From Roseisalinus antarcticus (GTDB taxonomy: Bacteria; Pseudomonadota; Alphaproteobacteria; Rhodobacterales; Rhodobacteraceae): a stretch of DNA of 37,952 bases. The stretch spans positions 1 through 37,952 of the forward strand of contig NZ_FWFZ01000030.1 of NCBI RefSeq assembly GCF_900172355.1. The letters run 5' to 3'. Both the position numbers and the translations under genes were made by a program. Of this stretch, positions 18,427-26,846 are shown one piece after another (position 1 is the first letter of the stretch; the number at the start of each line of letters is the position of its first letter). The notes under the pieces are model-generated. The model made no database searches. It had not been told where the DNA came from and saw only the letters and a list, made by a program, of their open reading frames with translations.

Positions 18427-19698
18427 ATGACCGACCACACGCATTGCATCCGGACGATCGCCGCGGCGCTCGCGGCCTCGACAGCCCTGACCGGCGCGGC
18501 GCTGGCCCAGGACGGGGGCACGATCCAGATTGCTACCCATTACAACCAGGACCAGATGGCGCCGCTGCTCGCCTGTTTCGACCGGTACACCGAGGAGACC
18601 GGTGTCGAGATCGAGTTCCAGCAGGCCAGCTATCGCGACTTCCTGCAGACGATCCTGACTGCCCGCGTCGGTGGCACCGCGCCCGACATCTACAACATCT
18701 ATTCGATCTGGGCGCCGCAGCTCGCCTCCTCCGGAACCCTGGCCGAGCCGCCAGAGGACGTCGCCAGCTGGATCCGCGACAGCTACGGCGAGGGCACCGT
18801 GGGCGCCGCCACGATCAACGGGACGCTCTACGGCATCCCGACCGAGCTGTCGGTCTATCAGCTGTTCTACAACAAGAAGCTTCTGGCCGAGGCCGGCTAC
18901 GACGGCCCGCCCGAGACCTGGGACGAGCTGAAGGAGATCGCAGCCGCGATCACCGAGGCCAACGACCAGGGCAACATCACCACTGCCGGCTATGTCTACG
19001 GACCTTCCGTCGCCAACGCCGTGCACATCTACTACGCGCAGATGTACAACGCCGGCGTCGCACCCTATTCGGACGACTTCCGCACGACGAACTTCACGGC
19101 GCCGGACTCCGTCAACATCATCGCCCGCCAGGGAGAGCTGTTCGCCGACGGCATCACCTCCAACTCGGTCACCACCGATGACTTCCCCGCCGGCCGCGCC
19201 GCGATGATGATCGCCGCCAACTGGCAGAAGCAGACGATGCAGGAAGCCTTCGGCGAGGACTTCGAGGACACGGTCGGCATCGCCCCGATCCCCGGTGACG
19301 GCGGCGATCCGGGCACCATGCTCTATTCCTTCTTCTGGGCGGTCGATTCCTCCTCCGACATGCAGGCGGAAAGCTGGGATCTGCTGCGCTGGCTGAACGA
19401 GGCGCAGGGCGACGCCGACCTGTCCTGCACCGGCCAGATGCTGAACGATCTCGGCGCCCTTTCGGGCAACCTCTCGGACCTTGCCGCGATGCCCACCGAC
19501 GACAGCTTCACCGCGCCCTTCGTCGAGGCGATCGAAAGCGGCGCCGCGGCGAGCCAGCCCAACATCTGGCAAGCGGCCGAGAACGACCGTATCCTGCGCA
19601 GCTATATCGAGCAGGTCTGGGCCGGAACCATGAGCGCCGAGGATGCCATGGAAGCCGCCGACGCCGAGGTTTCGGCGATCCTGTCCGAACAGGATTGA
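18427..19698 (+). CDS. Carbohydrate ABC transporter substrate-binding protein
   Basis: A 423-residue periplasmic binding protein (SBP_bac_1 type, CUT1 family). A signal peptide of about 27 residues ends in TGAALAQ. The mature part starts GGTIQIATHYNQDQ and contains the family blocks ARVGGTAPDIYNI, GIPTELSVYQLFYNKKLLAE and AGRAAMMIAANWQKQ. Length and motifs fit a sugar or oligosaccharide binder. The ribosome site AGGGG lies about 9 bases before the ATG. It is the first gene of the plus-strand operon. The nearby GH4 glycosidase and cupin suggest an alpha-linked glycoside or uronate oligomer as ligand (inference). Confidence 0.92.
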   Translation: MTDHTHCIRTIAAALAASTALTGAALAQDGGTIQIATHYNQDQMAPLLACFDRYTEETGVEIEFQQASYRDFLQTILTARVGGTAPDIYNIYSIWAPQLASSGTLAEPPEDVASWIRDSYGEGTVGAATINGTLYGIPTELSVYQLFYNKKLLAEAGYDGPPETWDELKEIAAAITEANDQGNITTAGYVYGPSVANAVHIYYAQMYNAGVAPYSDDFRTTNFTAPDSVNIIARQGELFADGITSNSVTTDDFPAGRAAMMIAANWQKQTMQEAFGEDFEDTVGIAPIPGDGGDPGTMLYSFFWAVDSSSDMQAESWDLLRWLNEAQGDADLSCTGQMLNDLGALSGNLSDLAAMPTDDSFTAPFVEAIESGAAASQPNIWQAAENDRILRSYIEQVWAGTMSAEDAMEAADAEVSAILSEQD

Positions 19699-19721
19699 TC
19701 GACAGGGCCGGAGGGCGCGAG

Positions 19722-20672
19722 ATGACCCACGACAGAAGTCCCGAGGCACGCGCGCCCCTGACCGAGCTTTCCGACGCGCCGCGCCCGACGCTGGCACAGC
19801 GCGTCGGGTCCAAGTCGGTCGCCCCCTGGATCTTCATCGCGCCGATGCTCGTCTTCGGCGCGATCTTCTTCATCCTGCCGCTGCTCTACGCCGGCTACAT
19901 CAGCCTCACGCGGTGGAACGGTTTCACCGCCCCAAGGTGGGTCGGTCTCGGCAACTACGACTACCTGCTGTTCACCGATCCGCGGTTCTGGGACACCTTC
20001 TGGAACACGATCTATTTCGCCGCCGGAACGATCCTGATCGGCGTGCCGCTGGCCCTGGTGCTCGCCTATGCCTTCACCCGCGCCTACGGGCAGGCGGTCT
20101 GGCGCTCGATCTACTGGCTGCCCTATATCACCAACGTCGTCGCAGTGGCCTATATCTGGCAATTCCTGCTCGACGACAGTTTTGGCCTGGTGAACCGGGC
20201 GCTGGACGCCGCGGGGCTGCCGGGGCCGGGGTGGCTGACCGATCCGTCGATCGCCATGACCACGATGATCCTGATCTTCGTCTGGATGCAGCTGGGCCAT
20301 AACCTGCTGCTGTTTTCGGCCGGTCTCGCCGGTATCGACGAAAGCTACTACGAGGCCGCGCGACTCGACGGCGCCGGAGAGCGGCAGCTTTTCCTCGACA
20401 TCACCGTGCCGATGCTGAAACCCACGCTGCTGTTCGTGCTCATCACCAATTTCATCACGGGCCTCAGCTATTTCGTCCTGATGCTGGTGATGGCCGACGT
20501 GGCGCCGCAGGGGCCGATCAAGGTAACCGGGCTCTACATGTACGAGATGGCGTTCTCGGACCAACGGCTCGGCCGGGCGGCAGCGGCGGCCTACATCCTC
20601 TTCACCGTCGTCCTCGTGGTGACCCTGGTGCAATTGCGGGTGTTCCGCCGCGGCGGCGTGGAGGCGCACTGA
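19722..20672 (+). CDS. Carbohydrate ABC transporter permease (MalF type)
   Basis: A 316-residue inner-membrane permease with six predicted helices, beginning with [20 protein letters not shown] after a cytoplasmic tail of about 35 residues. The conserved block [10 protein letters not shown] follows, and the EAA coupling loop is [24 protein letters not shown] at 19695 would extend it and overlap the binding-protein gene, but the ATG at 19722 has GGAGG 7 bases ahead, which decides the start. It pairs with the next gene to form the channel. Confidence 0.9.
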   Translation: MTHDRSPEARAPLTELSDAPRPTLAQRVGSKSVAPWIFIAPMLVFGAIFFILPLLYAGYISLTRWNGFTAPRWVGLGNYDYLLFTDPRFWDTFWNTIYFAAGTILIGVPLALVLAYAFTRAYGQAVWRSIYWLPYITNVVAVAYIWQFLLDDSFGLVNRALDAAGLPGPGWLTDPSIAMTTMILIFVWMQLGHNLLLFSAGLAGIDESYYEAARLDGAGERQLFLDITVPMLKPTLLFVLITNFITGLSYFVLMLVMADVAPQGPIKVTGLYMYEMAFSDQRLGRAAAAAYILFTVVLVVTLVQLRVFRRGGVEAH

Positions 20673-20673
20673 C

Positions 20674-21570
20674 ATGGCGATCGTCCAGGCCAGTCACCGC
20701 AGCGCGATCCTCTGGCGCATCGCCAAGTACGGCATCCTGAGCCTTGGCGCGATCATCATGGTGGTGCCCTTCATCGACATGTTCCTCGGCGCCCTTCGCT
20801 CTCCGGCGGAACGGCTGGCCCGCCCGCCGGTCTACTGGCCGGGCGACCCCCAGTGGATCAATTTCAAGCGGGTCTTCACCGAGCTTCCGACACTGAACTG
20901 GCTTTGGAACTCGGTCTACATCACGCTCGCCGTGACGCTCCTGCAGCTTGTCACCAGCTCCATGGCCGGCTACGCGCTGGCGAAATACCGGTTCATCGGG
21001 CGCAACATGATCTTCCGCACGGTGCTTGGCGCGCAGATGTTCCCCTTCTTCCTCTTCATCATCCCGATCTTCTTCATCCTGCGGTATTTCCCGCTGGCCG
21101 GCGGCAACGGGCTCGACGGGGTCGGCGGGTCGGGGTTTCTGAACACCTACACGGCGATCATCCTGCCCTTCGCGGTGACCTGGTACGGGGTCTTCCTGAT
21201 GCGGCAGTTCTTCCTCACCGTGCCGGACGAGCTGATCGAGGCGGCCCGGCTCGACGGCGCGAACGAGTTCCGCATCTTCTGGCAGATCGTCCTGCCGCTG
21301 GTGGTGCCGGGGCTGGCGACGCTGGGCATCTTCGTCTTCGTCTACCAGTGGAACGAGGTGATCTGGACGATGACCATCACCCGCACCGCGCCGGACCTGC
21401 AGACCCTGCCGGTCGGCATCTACCTGCTGCGCGGGGCCTTCACCGAGGAGGCGACGAAGTCGCTCCAGCAGGCCGCCGTCGCGGTCTCGGTGATCCCGGT
21501 CATGGTCACCTTCCTCGCCCTGCAACGCTATTATATCCGCGGCCTCATGGCCGGATCGGTGAAAGGCTGA
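20674..21570 (+). CDS. Carbohydrate ABC transporter permease (MalG type)
   Basis: A 298-residue inner-membrane permease starting one base after the previous stop. Helix 1 is [20 protein letters not shown]. The MalG-type features are [20 protein letters not shown], the loop [20 protein letters not shown] and the C-terminal [13 protein letters not shown], which fits the usual C-terminus of these permeases. Completes a CUT1-type importer with the MalF-type permease, the binding protein and the divergently encoded ATPase. Confidence 0.92.
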   Translation: MAIVQASHRSAILWRIAKYGILSLGAIIMVVPFIDMFLGALRSPAERLARPPVYWPGDPQWINFKRVFTELPTLNWLWNSVYITLAVTLLQLVTSSMAGYALAKYRFIGRNMIFRTVLGAQMFPFFLFIIPIFFILRYFPLAGGNGLDGVGGSGFLNTYTAIILPFAVTWYGVFLMRQFFLTVPDELIEAARLDGANEFRIFWQIVLPLVVPGLATLGIFVFVYQWNEVIWTMTITRTAPDLQTLPVGIYLLRGAFTEEATKSLQQAAVAVSVIPVMVTFLALQRYYIRGLMAGSVKG

Positions 21571-21574
21571 CCCC

Positions 21575-21865
21575 ATGGATATCGATTGGCTCGAGGCCGA
21601 GATCGAGCGGCTGTCCAAGCTGCCGAATGCCGAAGTCGGCGTACCGATGTTCCTCGTTCCAGAGGATCTGTCGATGTCGCGCCCGCCGGCCGACGTGCCC
21701 GAGGGCGGCACCGAGATCTCCCGCGCCTTTGACGAGGCCATCGCGCTCTTGCAGGCCCGCCGCGGCACGCTGACCCCGCGCGACATCGCCGCGGTGATCG
21801 AGGTGCTGGCCGAGCATCACCTCCTGGGCCGGCCCTTCTCCTCCATCGCCGCAGAGCCGGCCTGA
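21575..21865 (+). CDS. Small hypothetical protein (96 residues)
   Basis: I do not recognise this protein. It is acidic, soluble and without a signal peptide or membrane segment. It starts MDIDWLEAEIERLSKLPNAE, has a central Pro-rich stretch (SRPPADVPEGG) and a helical C-terminal half (TPRDIAAVIEVLAEHHLLG). It lies 4 bases after the permease and its stop overlaps the next ATG, so it is surely translated with the operon. Codon use matches its neighbours. It may be an accessory protein for the NodB-like pair or the importer; there is no direct evidence. Confidence 0.75.
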   Translation: MDIDWLEAEIERLSKLPNAEVGVPMFLVPEDLSMSRPPADVPEGGTEISRAFDEAIALLQARRGTLTPRDIAAVIEVLAEHHLLGRPFSSIAAEPA

Positions 21866-22560
21866 TGATCCGGTTGAGCGGCACAATCGCCGAGGCCGTG
21901 CGCGACCTCTCGGACGGGCTGGCGTGGGGCAATGCGATCCGGCTGGTCAACTACCACTCGACGCCCGGCTTTCGCGCCGCGGAGTACGAGGCGCAGCTTG
22001 CCGCGCTGGCCGAAACGCACGACGGGCTCGACATGGCGGGGATGGAACGGCTGATGCAGGGCGAGGTGCCGCGCCGCCCCGTCGTCGTCCCGGTCCTGTT
22101 CGAAGGGTTCCGCGACAATTACGACGTGATCCTGCCGATGATCGAACGGCACGGCTTCACCGCCTGGTTCTTCGTCCCGCCCGCCTTCCTCGGCATCCCC
22201 GTCGACATGCAGCGCGCCTTTGCCGACCGGCAGACGCTGACCTATCCGCATGACGAATACCCCGGCGAGCGGATCGCGATGACCTGGGAGGAGCTGCGCG
22301 ACGCTCATGCCCGGGGCCACGTCGTCGCCTGCCACAGCCGGACCCATACCGAGCTTACGCCCGAGACGCCGGAGGCGATTCTGCGGGACGAGATCGTCCT
22401 CGCAAAGCAGGAGTTCGATGCCGCCCTCGGCGCACCGGTGGAGATCTTCTGTTTCCTGCGCGGCGCCGAATACGGGTTGAACCCGCGTGCCGACGCCATG
22501 CTGTCCGAAGCCGGATATCGCTACATCTGGTCCAATTTCCGGGTTCAGAAACTGCCATGA
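21865..22560 (+). CDS. NodB-fold polysaccharide deacetylase-like protein with altered metal motif (copy 1)
   Basis: A 231-residue protein with the layout of polysaccharide deacetylases (CE4). The zinc-binding HxxxH motif is kept (HSRTH in GHVVACHSRTHTELT), and the barrel block RDNYDVILPMIERHGFTAWF is typical. The first motif, normally TFDDG, reads VLFEGFRDN: the catalytic-base Asp is replaced by Phe and the metal-ligand Asp by Glu. Activity as a standard deacetylase is therefore doubtful; Glu might still bind metal. No signal peptide, so cytosolic. The ATG overlaps the preceding stop, and the end overlaps the start of a paralogue (ATGA). Confidence 0.8.
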   Translation: MIRLSGTIAEAVRDLSDGLAWGNAIRLVNYHSTPGFRAAEYEAQLAALAETHDGLDMAGMERLMQGEVPRRPVVVPVLFEGFRDNYDVILPMIERHGFTAWFFVPPAFLGIPVDMQRAFADRQTLTYPHDEYPGERIAMTWEELRDAHARGHVVACHSRTHTELTPETPEAILRDEIVLAKQEFDAALGAPVEIFCFLRGAEYGLNPRADAMLSEAGYRYIWSNFRVQKLP

Positions 22561-23243
22561 TCGAGGCCGTCAGACACTCGCTCGCCGCGGGCGCGGCCCT
22601 GCGCGTGGTCAACTATCACAACACACCCGCCGTCCGGGCCGCTCAGTTCGATGCGGACTTCGCGGCGCTGGCAGAGAGATACGGACCGGTGACCGAGGAC
22701 ATGCTGGCCGACTACCTGGCCACCGGGGCCTGGCCGGGCGGGCGCCCGGGGGTGATCCCCGCTTTCTACAACGGCTACCGCAACAATTTCGACGTGGCCC
22801 GGCCGCTGCTGGAGAAACACGGGCTGATCGGCTGGTTCTTTGCCGTGCCCGGCTTTACCCATTGTCCGATCCCGGATCAGGCGGCCTTCGCGGCCCGGCG
22901 CACCATCCGGCTGGTGCCGGATGAATATGCCGATGGCCGCGCCGCGCTATCCTGGGACGAGATGCAGCAGATGGACGAGGGCGGTCACGTGATCGCCAGC
23001 CACACCAGGACCCACACCAGGGTCGAGCTGGACGATTCCGATGCGCTTTGGCCCGAAATCGTCGGCGCACAGGATGAGTTTGCGGCACGGCTGGGTCATC
23101 CCGTGCGCAGCTTTGCCTGGCTCTTTGGCGGGCGATATGGCGAGACCGAACTGGCCGACCGCGCCGTGGACGCGGCAGGCTACGAGTTCCTGTTCTCGAA
23201 CCTTGCGGTGCAGCGGCTGCCGGGTGTCGGTCAGGCCGAGTAG
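22557..23243 (+). CDS. NodB-fold polysaccharide deacetylase-like protein with altered metal motif (copy 2)
   Basis: A 228-residue paralogue of the preceding protein; both open with an SLAAGAALRVVNYHNTP/GLAWGNAIRLVNYHSTP block. HxxxH is kept (HTRTH), but the TFDDG motif reads AFYNGYRNN, so both Asp residues are lost (Tyr and Asn). The C-terminal strand block is LFGGRYGETELADRAVDAAG. Cytosolic, with no signal peptide. The pair may form a heterodimer or bind an acetylated sugar without classical hydrolysis. The last 13 bases overlap the convergent cupin gene, leaving no room for a terminator. Confidence 0.8.
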   Translation: MIEAVRHSLAAGAALRVVNYHNTPAVRAAQFDADFAALAERYGPVTEDMLADYLATGAWPGGRPGVIPAFYNGYRNNFDVARPLLEKHGLIGWFFAVPGFTHCPIPDQAAFAARRTIRLVPDEYADGRAALSWDEMQQMDEGGHVIASHTRTHTRVELDDSDALWPEIVGAQDEFAARLGHPVRSFAWLFGGRYGETELADRAVDAAGYEFLFSNLAVQRLPGVGQAE

Positions 23244-23905
23244 ACCCAGACCTCGGCCGTCCCGGTCCCCTGGATCGTGCCCGATCCCGCGTCCACGGCC
23301 AAAACGGACAACGGTCCCATGGGGGCGTCCTCGGCCTCTGCCGCGCCGGATGCCACGAGGGCTTCTGCCGTGCCGGATGCCGCGAGGGCTTCTGCCGCGC
23401 CGGATGCCACGAGGGCTTCTGCCGTGCCGGATGCCACGAGGGCCAGCGCCTCGGCGTCAAGGGTGACGGCCTCGCCCGCCCTCAGGGACAGCCGCCGCAA
23501 GTGCAGGACCTCGCCCGCCGCCGCCGTGCCGGTGATGGCCCGCGCGTCACGGCTGCTACTGGCTTCGGCGCGACCATAGGCGACGATGCAGCGGGCCAAG
23601 GGGGTCAGTCGATAGGCATGGTCCGGGGGCATGTAGAGGATCTGCCCCGGTCCGAACTCGGCAGACAAGGAGGAAGCGCCCGAAACTTCCATCGAAATGC
23701 GTCCTTCGAGGACCACGATCAGCACCTCGTCCACCTCGCTTTCGCCCGCGATGGTCGTCTCCGGCGCGAAGCGGTAGGCGCGCAGGGATTTCAGACGCGA
23801 CATGCCGGTCACCGACTGGTCGATGTCCACCGGGCGGGGGCAGGGGCCGACACCGGGCAGGTCGATCAGGTTGCTCTCGTCGGGGCGGATCACACGGGAC
23901 CTCAT
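23231..23905 (-). CDS. Cupin-fold protein with a nine-residue tandem repeat
   Basis: A 224-residue cytosolic protein. A central cupin barrel is visible: EVDEVLIVVLEGRISMEVSG followed by FGPGQILYMPPDHAYRLTP. It could be a sugar isomerase or a sugar-binding protein; the family cannot be fixed. From about residue 150 the chain contains EALVASGTA/EALVASGAA repeated four times (27-bp units at 23340-23447), which interrupts the second half of the barrel as a flexible Ala-rich insert. The start MRSRVIRPDES at 23905 overlaps the stop of the GH4 gene (ATGA); a longer frame is only an Arg-rich extension. It probably works with the glycosidase. Confidence 0.75.
   Translation of the reverse strand: MRSRVIRPDESNLIDLPGVGPCPRPVDIDQSVTGMSRLKSLRAYRFAPETTIAGESEVDEVLIVVLEGRISMEVSGASSLSAEFGPGQILYMPPDHAYRLTPLARCIVAYGRAEASSSRDARAITGTAAAGEVLHLRRLSLRAGEAVTLDAEALALVASGTAEALVASGAAEALAASGTAEALVASGAAEAEDAPMGPLSVLAVDAGSGTIQGTGTAEVWVYSA
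23340..23447. repeat. 27-bp coding minisatellite, four units
   Basis: Four consecutive 27-bp units start GCCG(C/T)GCCGGATGCC. Units 1 and 3 are identical; unit 2 differs at two bases, and unit 4 differs mainly at its end. They encode the in-frame nine-residue repeat EALVASG(T/A)A of the minus-strand cupin gene. Copy-number change would keep the frame. Confidence 0.9.
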
Positions 23906-25278
23906 GCGGCGAACTGGGGCAGGTGCTCGGCATGGGCTGCAAGAAGCTCTTCGGCCAGCACCGCGGCCTTTGCTTCGTCCTGCACTGTGCCGTCCGCGAT
24001 CAGCGCGGCGATCATCCCGTCGCGCGAGCCCGAGACGGCAGCGTCCACCGTCAGCTCGATCGCCGAGACCTTGGCGTTCAGCTTGGCGTTCAGGTCTTCC
24101 GGCAAGGGATCGGCCCGAAGCGGCACCATGCCGCCGGCCAACGCCGCCGCGTTGCATTCGATCACCGCGTGGGCGGGCAGGGCAGGGGCCATGCCCCCGT
24201 TCGGCATGTTGACCGAGAATACCTCGCGCCGGTCAGACATCAGCGACTGCATGATCTGCAGCAGCTGCTCGCTCTCTCCCGGGACGTTCTCGTAATAGGT
24301 GCGCGGCAACGGATCGGGCGAATTGGCGATGGCGACCATCTCGTCGTACCACGTGTCGCCGAGGGCGATGCGCTCGTCGATGGGGAAGGCGTCGCGCCCC
24401 AACATGTGCCCATGGAACGCGCCGCCCGGAAAGCGTTCGGGGTAGAATTCGACCGCGTGCCGATCCATCGCGCAAGGGAAGACGGAGTATTCGCGGAAGA
24501 GGCCCCAGGAGAACGGATCGTCCCACCAGCGCGGGGTTTCGCCTTCCGGCACGATGTTCTCCCACCGGGTTTTGGCGGACAGACGATCCTCCAGCTGCTT
24601 TTCCTGCGCGTGGAGTTTGGCGTGGATGAGCGGAATGGCATCGGCGCCGTTCAGGCGCAGTCGCGTGAGGAAGGTCAGGTGGTTCAACCCGTGACCGAAG
24701 GAGGTCACGGACCCCTCGGGCGCGCCGAGGAACCGGGCGATCTGATGCTCGATATGCAGCACGCCGTGGCAAAGGCCGATGACAGGCACGCCGGTTTCCT
24801 TTCGGATCGCCCGGCAGATCGCGGTCATCGGATTGGAATAGTTGAAGAAATATGCGTCGGGGCAGAGCTCGGCAATATCGCGGGCGATATCGAGCATGGG
24901 CGGGATCATTCGCATCGCGCGGCTGATGCCGCCCGGCATGGCGGTGTCCCCGACCGGCTGGTAGATGCCATGGCGGCGCGGGATCTCGATGTCCTGCTGC
25001 CAGCCGGGCCGGCCGCCGACGGCAATGGTCGTGGTGACGAAGTCCGCGCCTGGCAGAACGTCCCGCCGGTCCGTGGTGGCGGTGACGGGGATATCGGCGC
25101 CCTTGGCCTCCAGCATCTTGCCGACCAGCTTCATGACCGCGTCCAGCGTGAGGGGGGCGATATCGACAAGGGCGAGCTCCCACTTGTCCGCCTCGCCGGC
25201 AAGGATGATGTCGGCCACCAGGCGCTGGGTGAAGACCGTGCTTCCGGCTCCGATCAGGACAAGCTTGGTTCGTGCCAT
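23902..25278 (-). CDS. GH4-family glycosidase (alpha-galactosidase/alpha-glucuronidase type)
   Basis: A 458-residue cytosolic NAD- and metal-dependent glycosidase. The Rossmann start MARTKLVLIGAGSTVFTQRL, the sugar and metal motifs NYSNPMT (Asn) and IGLCHGVLH (metal-ligand Cys), and SFGHGLNHLTF are the hallmarks of GH4, whose members oxidise C3 of the sugar, eliminate the aglycone and reduce again. The CHGV form fits the alpha-galactosidase or alpha-glucuronidase subgroup rather than 6-phospho-glucosidases, so a free glycoside imported by the ABC system is the likely substrate. The start at 25278 has AAGGAG 7 bases upstream; the longer frame is rejected. Divergent from deoR, sharing a control region with TTGAGCG repeats. 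Confidence 0.9.
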   Translation of the reverse strand: MARTKLVLIGAGSTVFTQRLVADIILAGEADKWELALVDIAPLTLDAVMKLVGKMLEAKGADIPVTATTDRRDVLPGADFVTTTIAVGGRPGWQQDIEIPRRHGIYQPVGDTAMPGGISRAMRMIPPMLDIARDIAELCPDAYFFNYSNPMTAICRAIRKETGVPVIGLCHGVLHIEHQIARFLGAPEGSVTSFGHGLNHLTFLTRLRLNGADAIPLIHAKLHAQEKQLEDRLSAKTRWENIVPEGETPRWWDDPFSWGLFREYSVFPCAMDRHAVEFYPERFPGGAFHGHMLGRDAFPIDERIALGDTWYDEMVAIANSPDPLPRTYYENVPGESEQLLQIMQSLMSDRREVFSVNMPNGGMAPALPAHAVIECNAAALAGGMVPLRADPLPEDLNAKLNAKVSAIELTVDAAVSGSRDGMIAALIADGTVQDEAKAAVLAEELLAAHAEHLPQFAA

Positions 25279-25452
25279 GGGCGTCTCCTTCGCGATCATA
25301 GGGGCAAGATACTGAAATACGATCATCTGTCTACATTATTTTGAGCGAATTTGAGCGCCTTTTGCGGGTTCGCGCACTAATCTGCTTGGCCGTCCGGACG
25401 CTTCGGGGCATAGAAGGACAGATCCGATCGAAGAAAGACCCATGGGGCTTGG
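25279..25452. promoter_or_regulatory. Divergent control region of GH4 and deoR genes with triple direct repeat
   Basis: Within this 174-bp region, TTGAGCGaat (25341), TTGAGCGcct (25351) and TTTGCGGgtt (25361) are spaced exactly 10 bases apart, so they lie on one helix face. DeoR-family repressors commonly bind direct repeats with about helical spacing. The last part reads GAGCGCCTTTTGCG, matching the motif at 18328-18341. An AT-rich block (25303-25350) could hold the GH4 promoter. Confidence 0.55.
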
Positions 25453-26208
25453 ATGATCCGCGCGGAACGCCATGAACGAATCCTGTCGGAGCTTGCCCGC
25501 CGCGGCACCGTGAGCGCCCAGGCGCTGTCGGCCGAGCTCGGTGCATCCGTCGCGACGATCCGGCGCGACATCTCGGACCTGGCAGGGCGCAAGGCGCTGA
25601 TCCGCACCCACGGCGGCGCCTCCCTGCCGTCGCACCGCGAAGAGCTGCCCTTCGACGCCAAACTGATGACGAACCTTGCCGAAAAGCGTCGCATCGGGGC
25701 CGAAGCGGGCGCTCGGATCGAAGACGGCACTTTCATCGCCTGTGGCGGCGGCACGACCGTGATGCAGATGCTGCCGTCGATCCGTCGAAAGTCCCTGCGC
25801 CTTGTCACCACCGCGATCAACGTCGCACTGGAACTGCGCGAGACCCAGAGCGTCGAGGTGACCCTGACAGGCGGCACCCTGCGCCGCCGCACCGCCGAAA
25901 CCGTGGGCCATATCGCAGAGCGGACCCTGCGCGACATCAACATCGACGTGGCGATCATCGGCGTTGACGGCATCGACGCCCTGCGCGGTCTGACCACCTT
26001 CGACCCCAACGAGGCCTATGTGAACCGGGTCATGCTCGAACGTGCTCACGAGGTCTGGATTCTGGCCGATCACAGCAAGTTCGGCGAAGTCCTGCCGGCG
26101 GTCATCGCGCCGGCCATCACGGCAGCGCGGGTCTTCACCGACACCGGCACCTCGGACGCGGCGGCGGCCCCGCTCCAGGACCTCGGGATCGAAGTGATCC
26201 GGGTCTAG
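25453..26208 (+). CDS. DeoR-family transcriptional regulator
   Basis: A 251-residue repressor-type protein. The N-terminal DeoR helix-turn-helix (residues 3-57) contains ERHERILSELARRGTVSAQA and VATIRRDISDLAGRKALIRT, then THGGA. The sensor domain, related to sugar isomerases, has FIACGGGTTVMQML, LTGGTLRR, IIGVDGID and the phosphosugar-loop motif ADHSKFG. These proteins usually respond to a phosphorylated sugar. It is divergent from the GH4 gene and shares a candidate operator with the sugar ABC promoter region, so it is the probable regulator of the island. Start: MIRAERHERIL is the normal family start; an overlapping out-of-frame ATG at 25441 gives only four codons. Confidence 0.92.
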   Translation: MIRAERHERILSELARRGTVSAQALSAELGASVATIRRDISDLAGRKALIRTHGGASLPSHREELPFDAKLMTNLAEKRRIGAEAGARIEDGTFIACGGGTTVMQMLPSIRRKSLRLVTTAINVALELRETQSVEVTLTGGTLRRRTAETVGHIAERTLRDINIDVAIIGVDGIDALRGLTTFDPNEAYVNRVMLERAHEVWILADHSKFGEVLPAVIAPAITAARVFTDTGTSDAAAAPLQDLGIEVIRV

Positions 26209-26846
26209 CGTCCGACCTGATGAACCGGTGTGGCCCGCGCGGGACGCACAGGTCTGCCAGAGCATCCGCGACATGGATGGGATCAAGACTTTGATCGCCG
26301 CGGATCATCAGAGCCTTCCTCGTGGACTCGTCGCCTTGGTCCAAGCGGCATTGTTTGGCCACCCGGCGGCCGCGTTCCGGCGCGTCGATCCGCGCCAATT
26401 GGCAGCAGATGGAACCGCGTGTCCTGCTGGATCGAGGCGGACGACGGGTATGCGGCCGACCCTTACGCCCATGCTATGGTGGCGTGAAAGTGTCCAAGGC
26501 GACGAGGCCGAGGATGCCAAGCCGAAGACGATGCTGGCGGAGTACATGCTCGGACGTGGCGACGCCGCAAGAGATGCAGATACTGGAGGCAGGTGAACGC
26601 CACCGGTTTGCAAGAACCTGCCGACCCTTCTGAAGCCCGGTCCAAGGCGGTGCGCCGTGGACCACTGCCTGGTCTGCGTCGTCGACATCTCGCTGTCCGG
26701 GCAGTGCGTGGGCCGGGAATCCGACAGGTTGATCCGGTTTCGAGGCGAAGGGTGGCACTTTCGCAAGCCGATCACCCCGCCAAGGGGGGCGGTCTTGCAT
26801 GCCTGTTCACGGCCGGGCGGTGCGGGGCGACGGGTCAGCCCTAGGG
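26209..26846. other. Gene-poor stretch between convergent genes
   Basis: These 638 bases separate the ends of the DeoR (+) and TIR-TPR (-) genes. Open frames occur on both strands (for example 26228-26596 plus, 26308-26775 minus), but they overlap, change composition and match no family I recognise. A decayed gene is possible. No clear terminator was found. Confidence 0.45.

Noticed and set aside
23340-23447. 27-bp repeats considered as a small CRISPR array
   Set aside because: Units are contiguous with no spacers and keep the cupin reading frame.
23923-25344. Plus-strand frame of 473 residues opposite the GH4 gene
   Set aside because: The GH4 frame carries the Rossmann, NPM and CHG motifs and a strong ribosome site; the plus frame has none.
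26228-26596. Possible 122-residue gene after deoR
   Set aside because: No ribosome site, mixed composition, competing frames on both strands and no recognisable domain.
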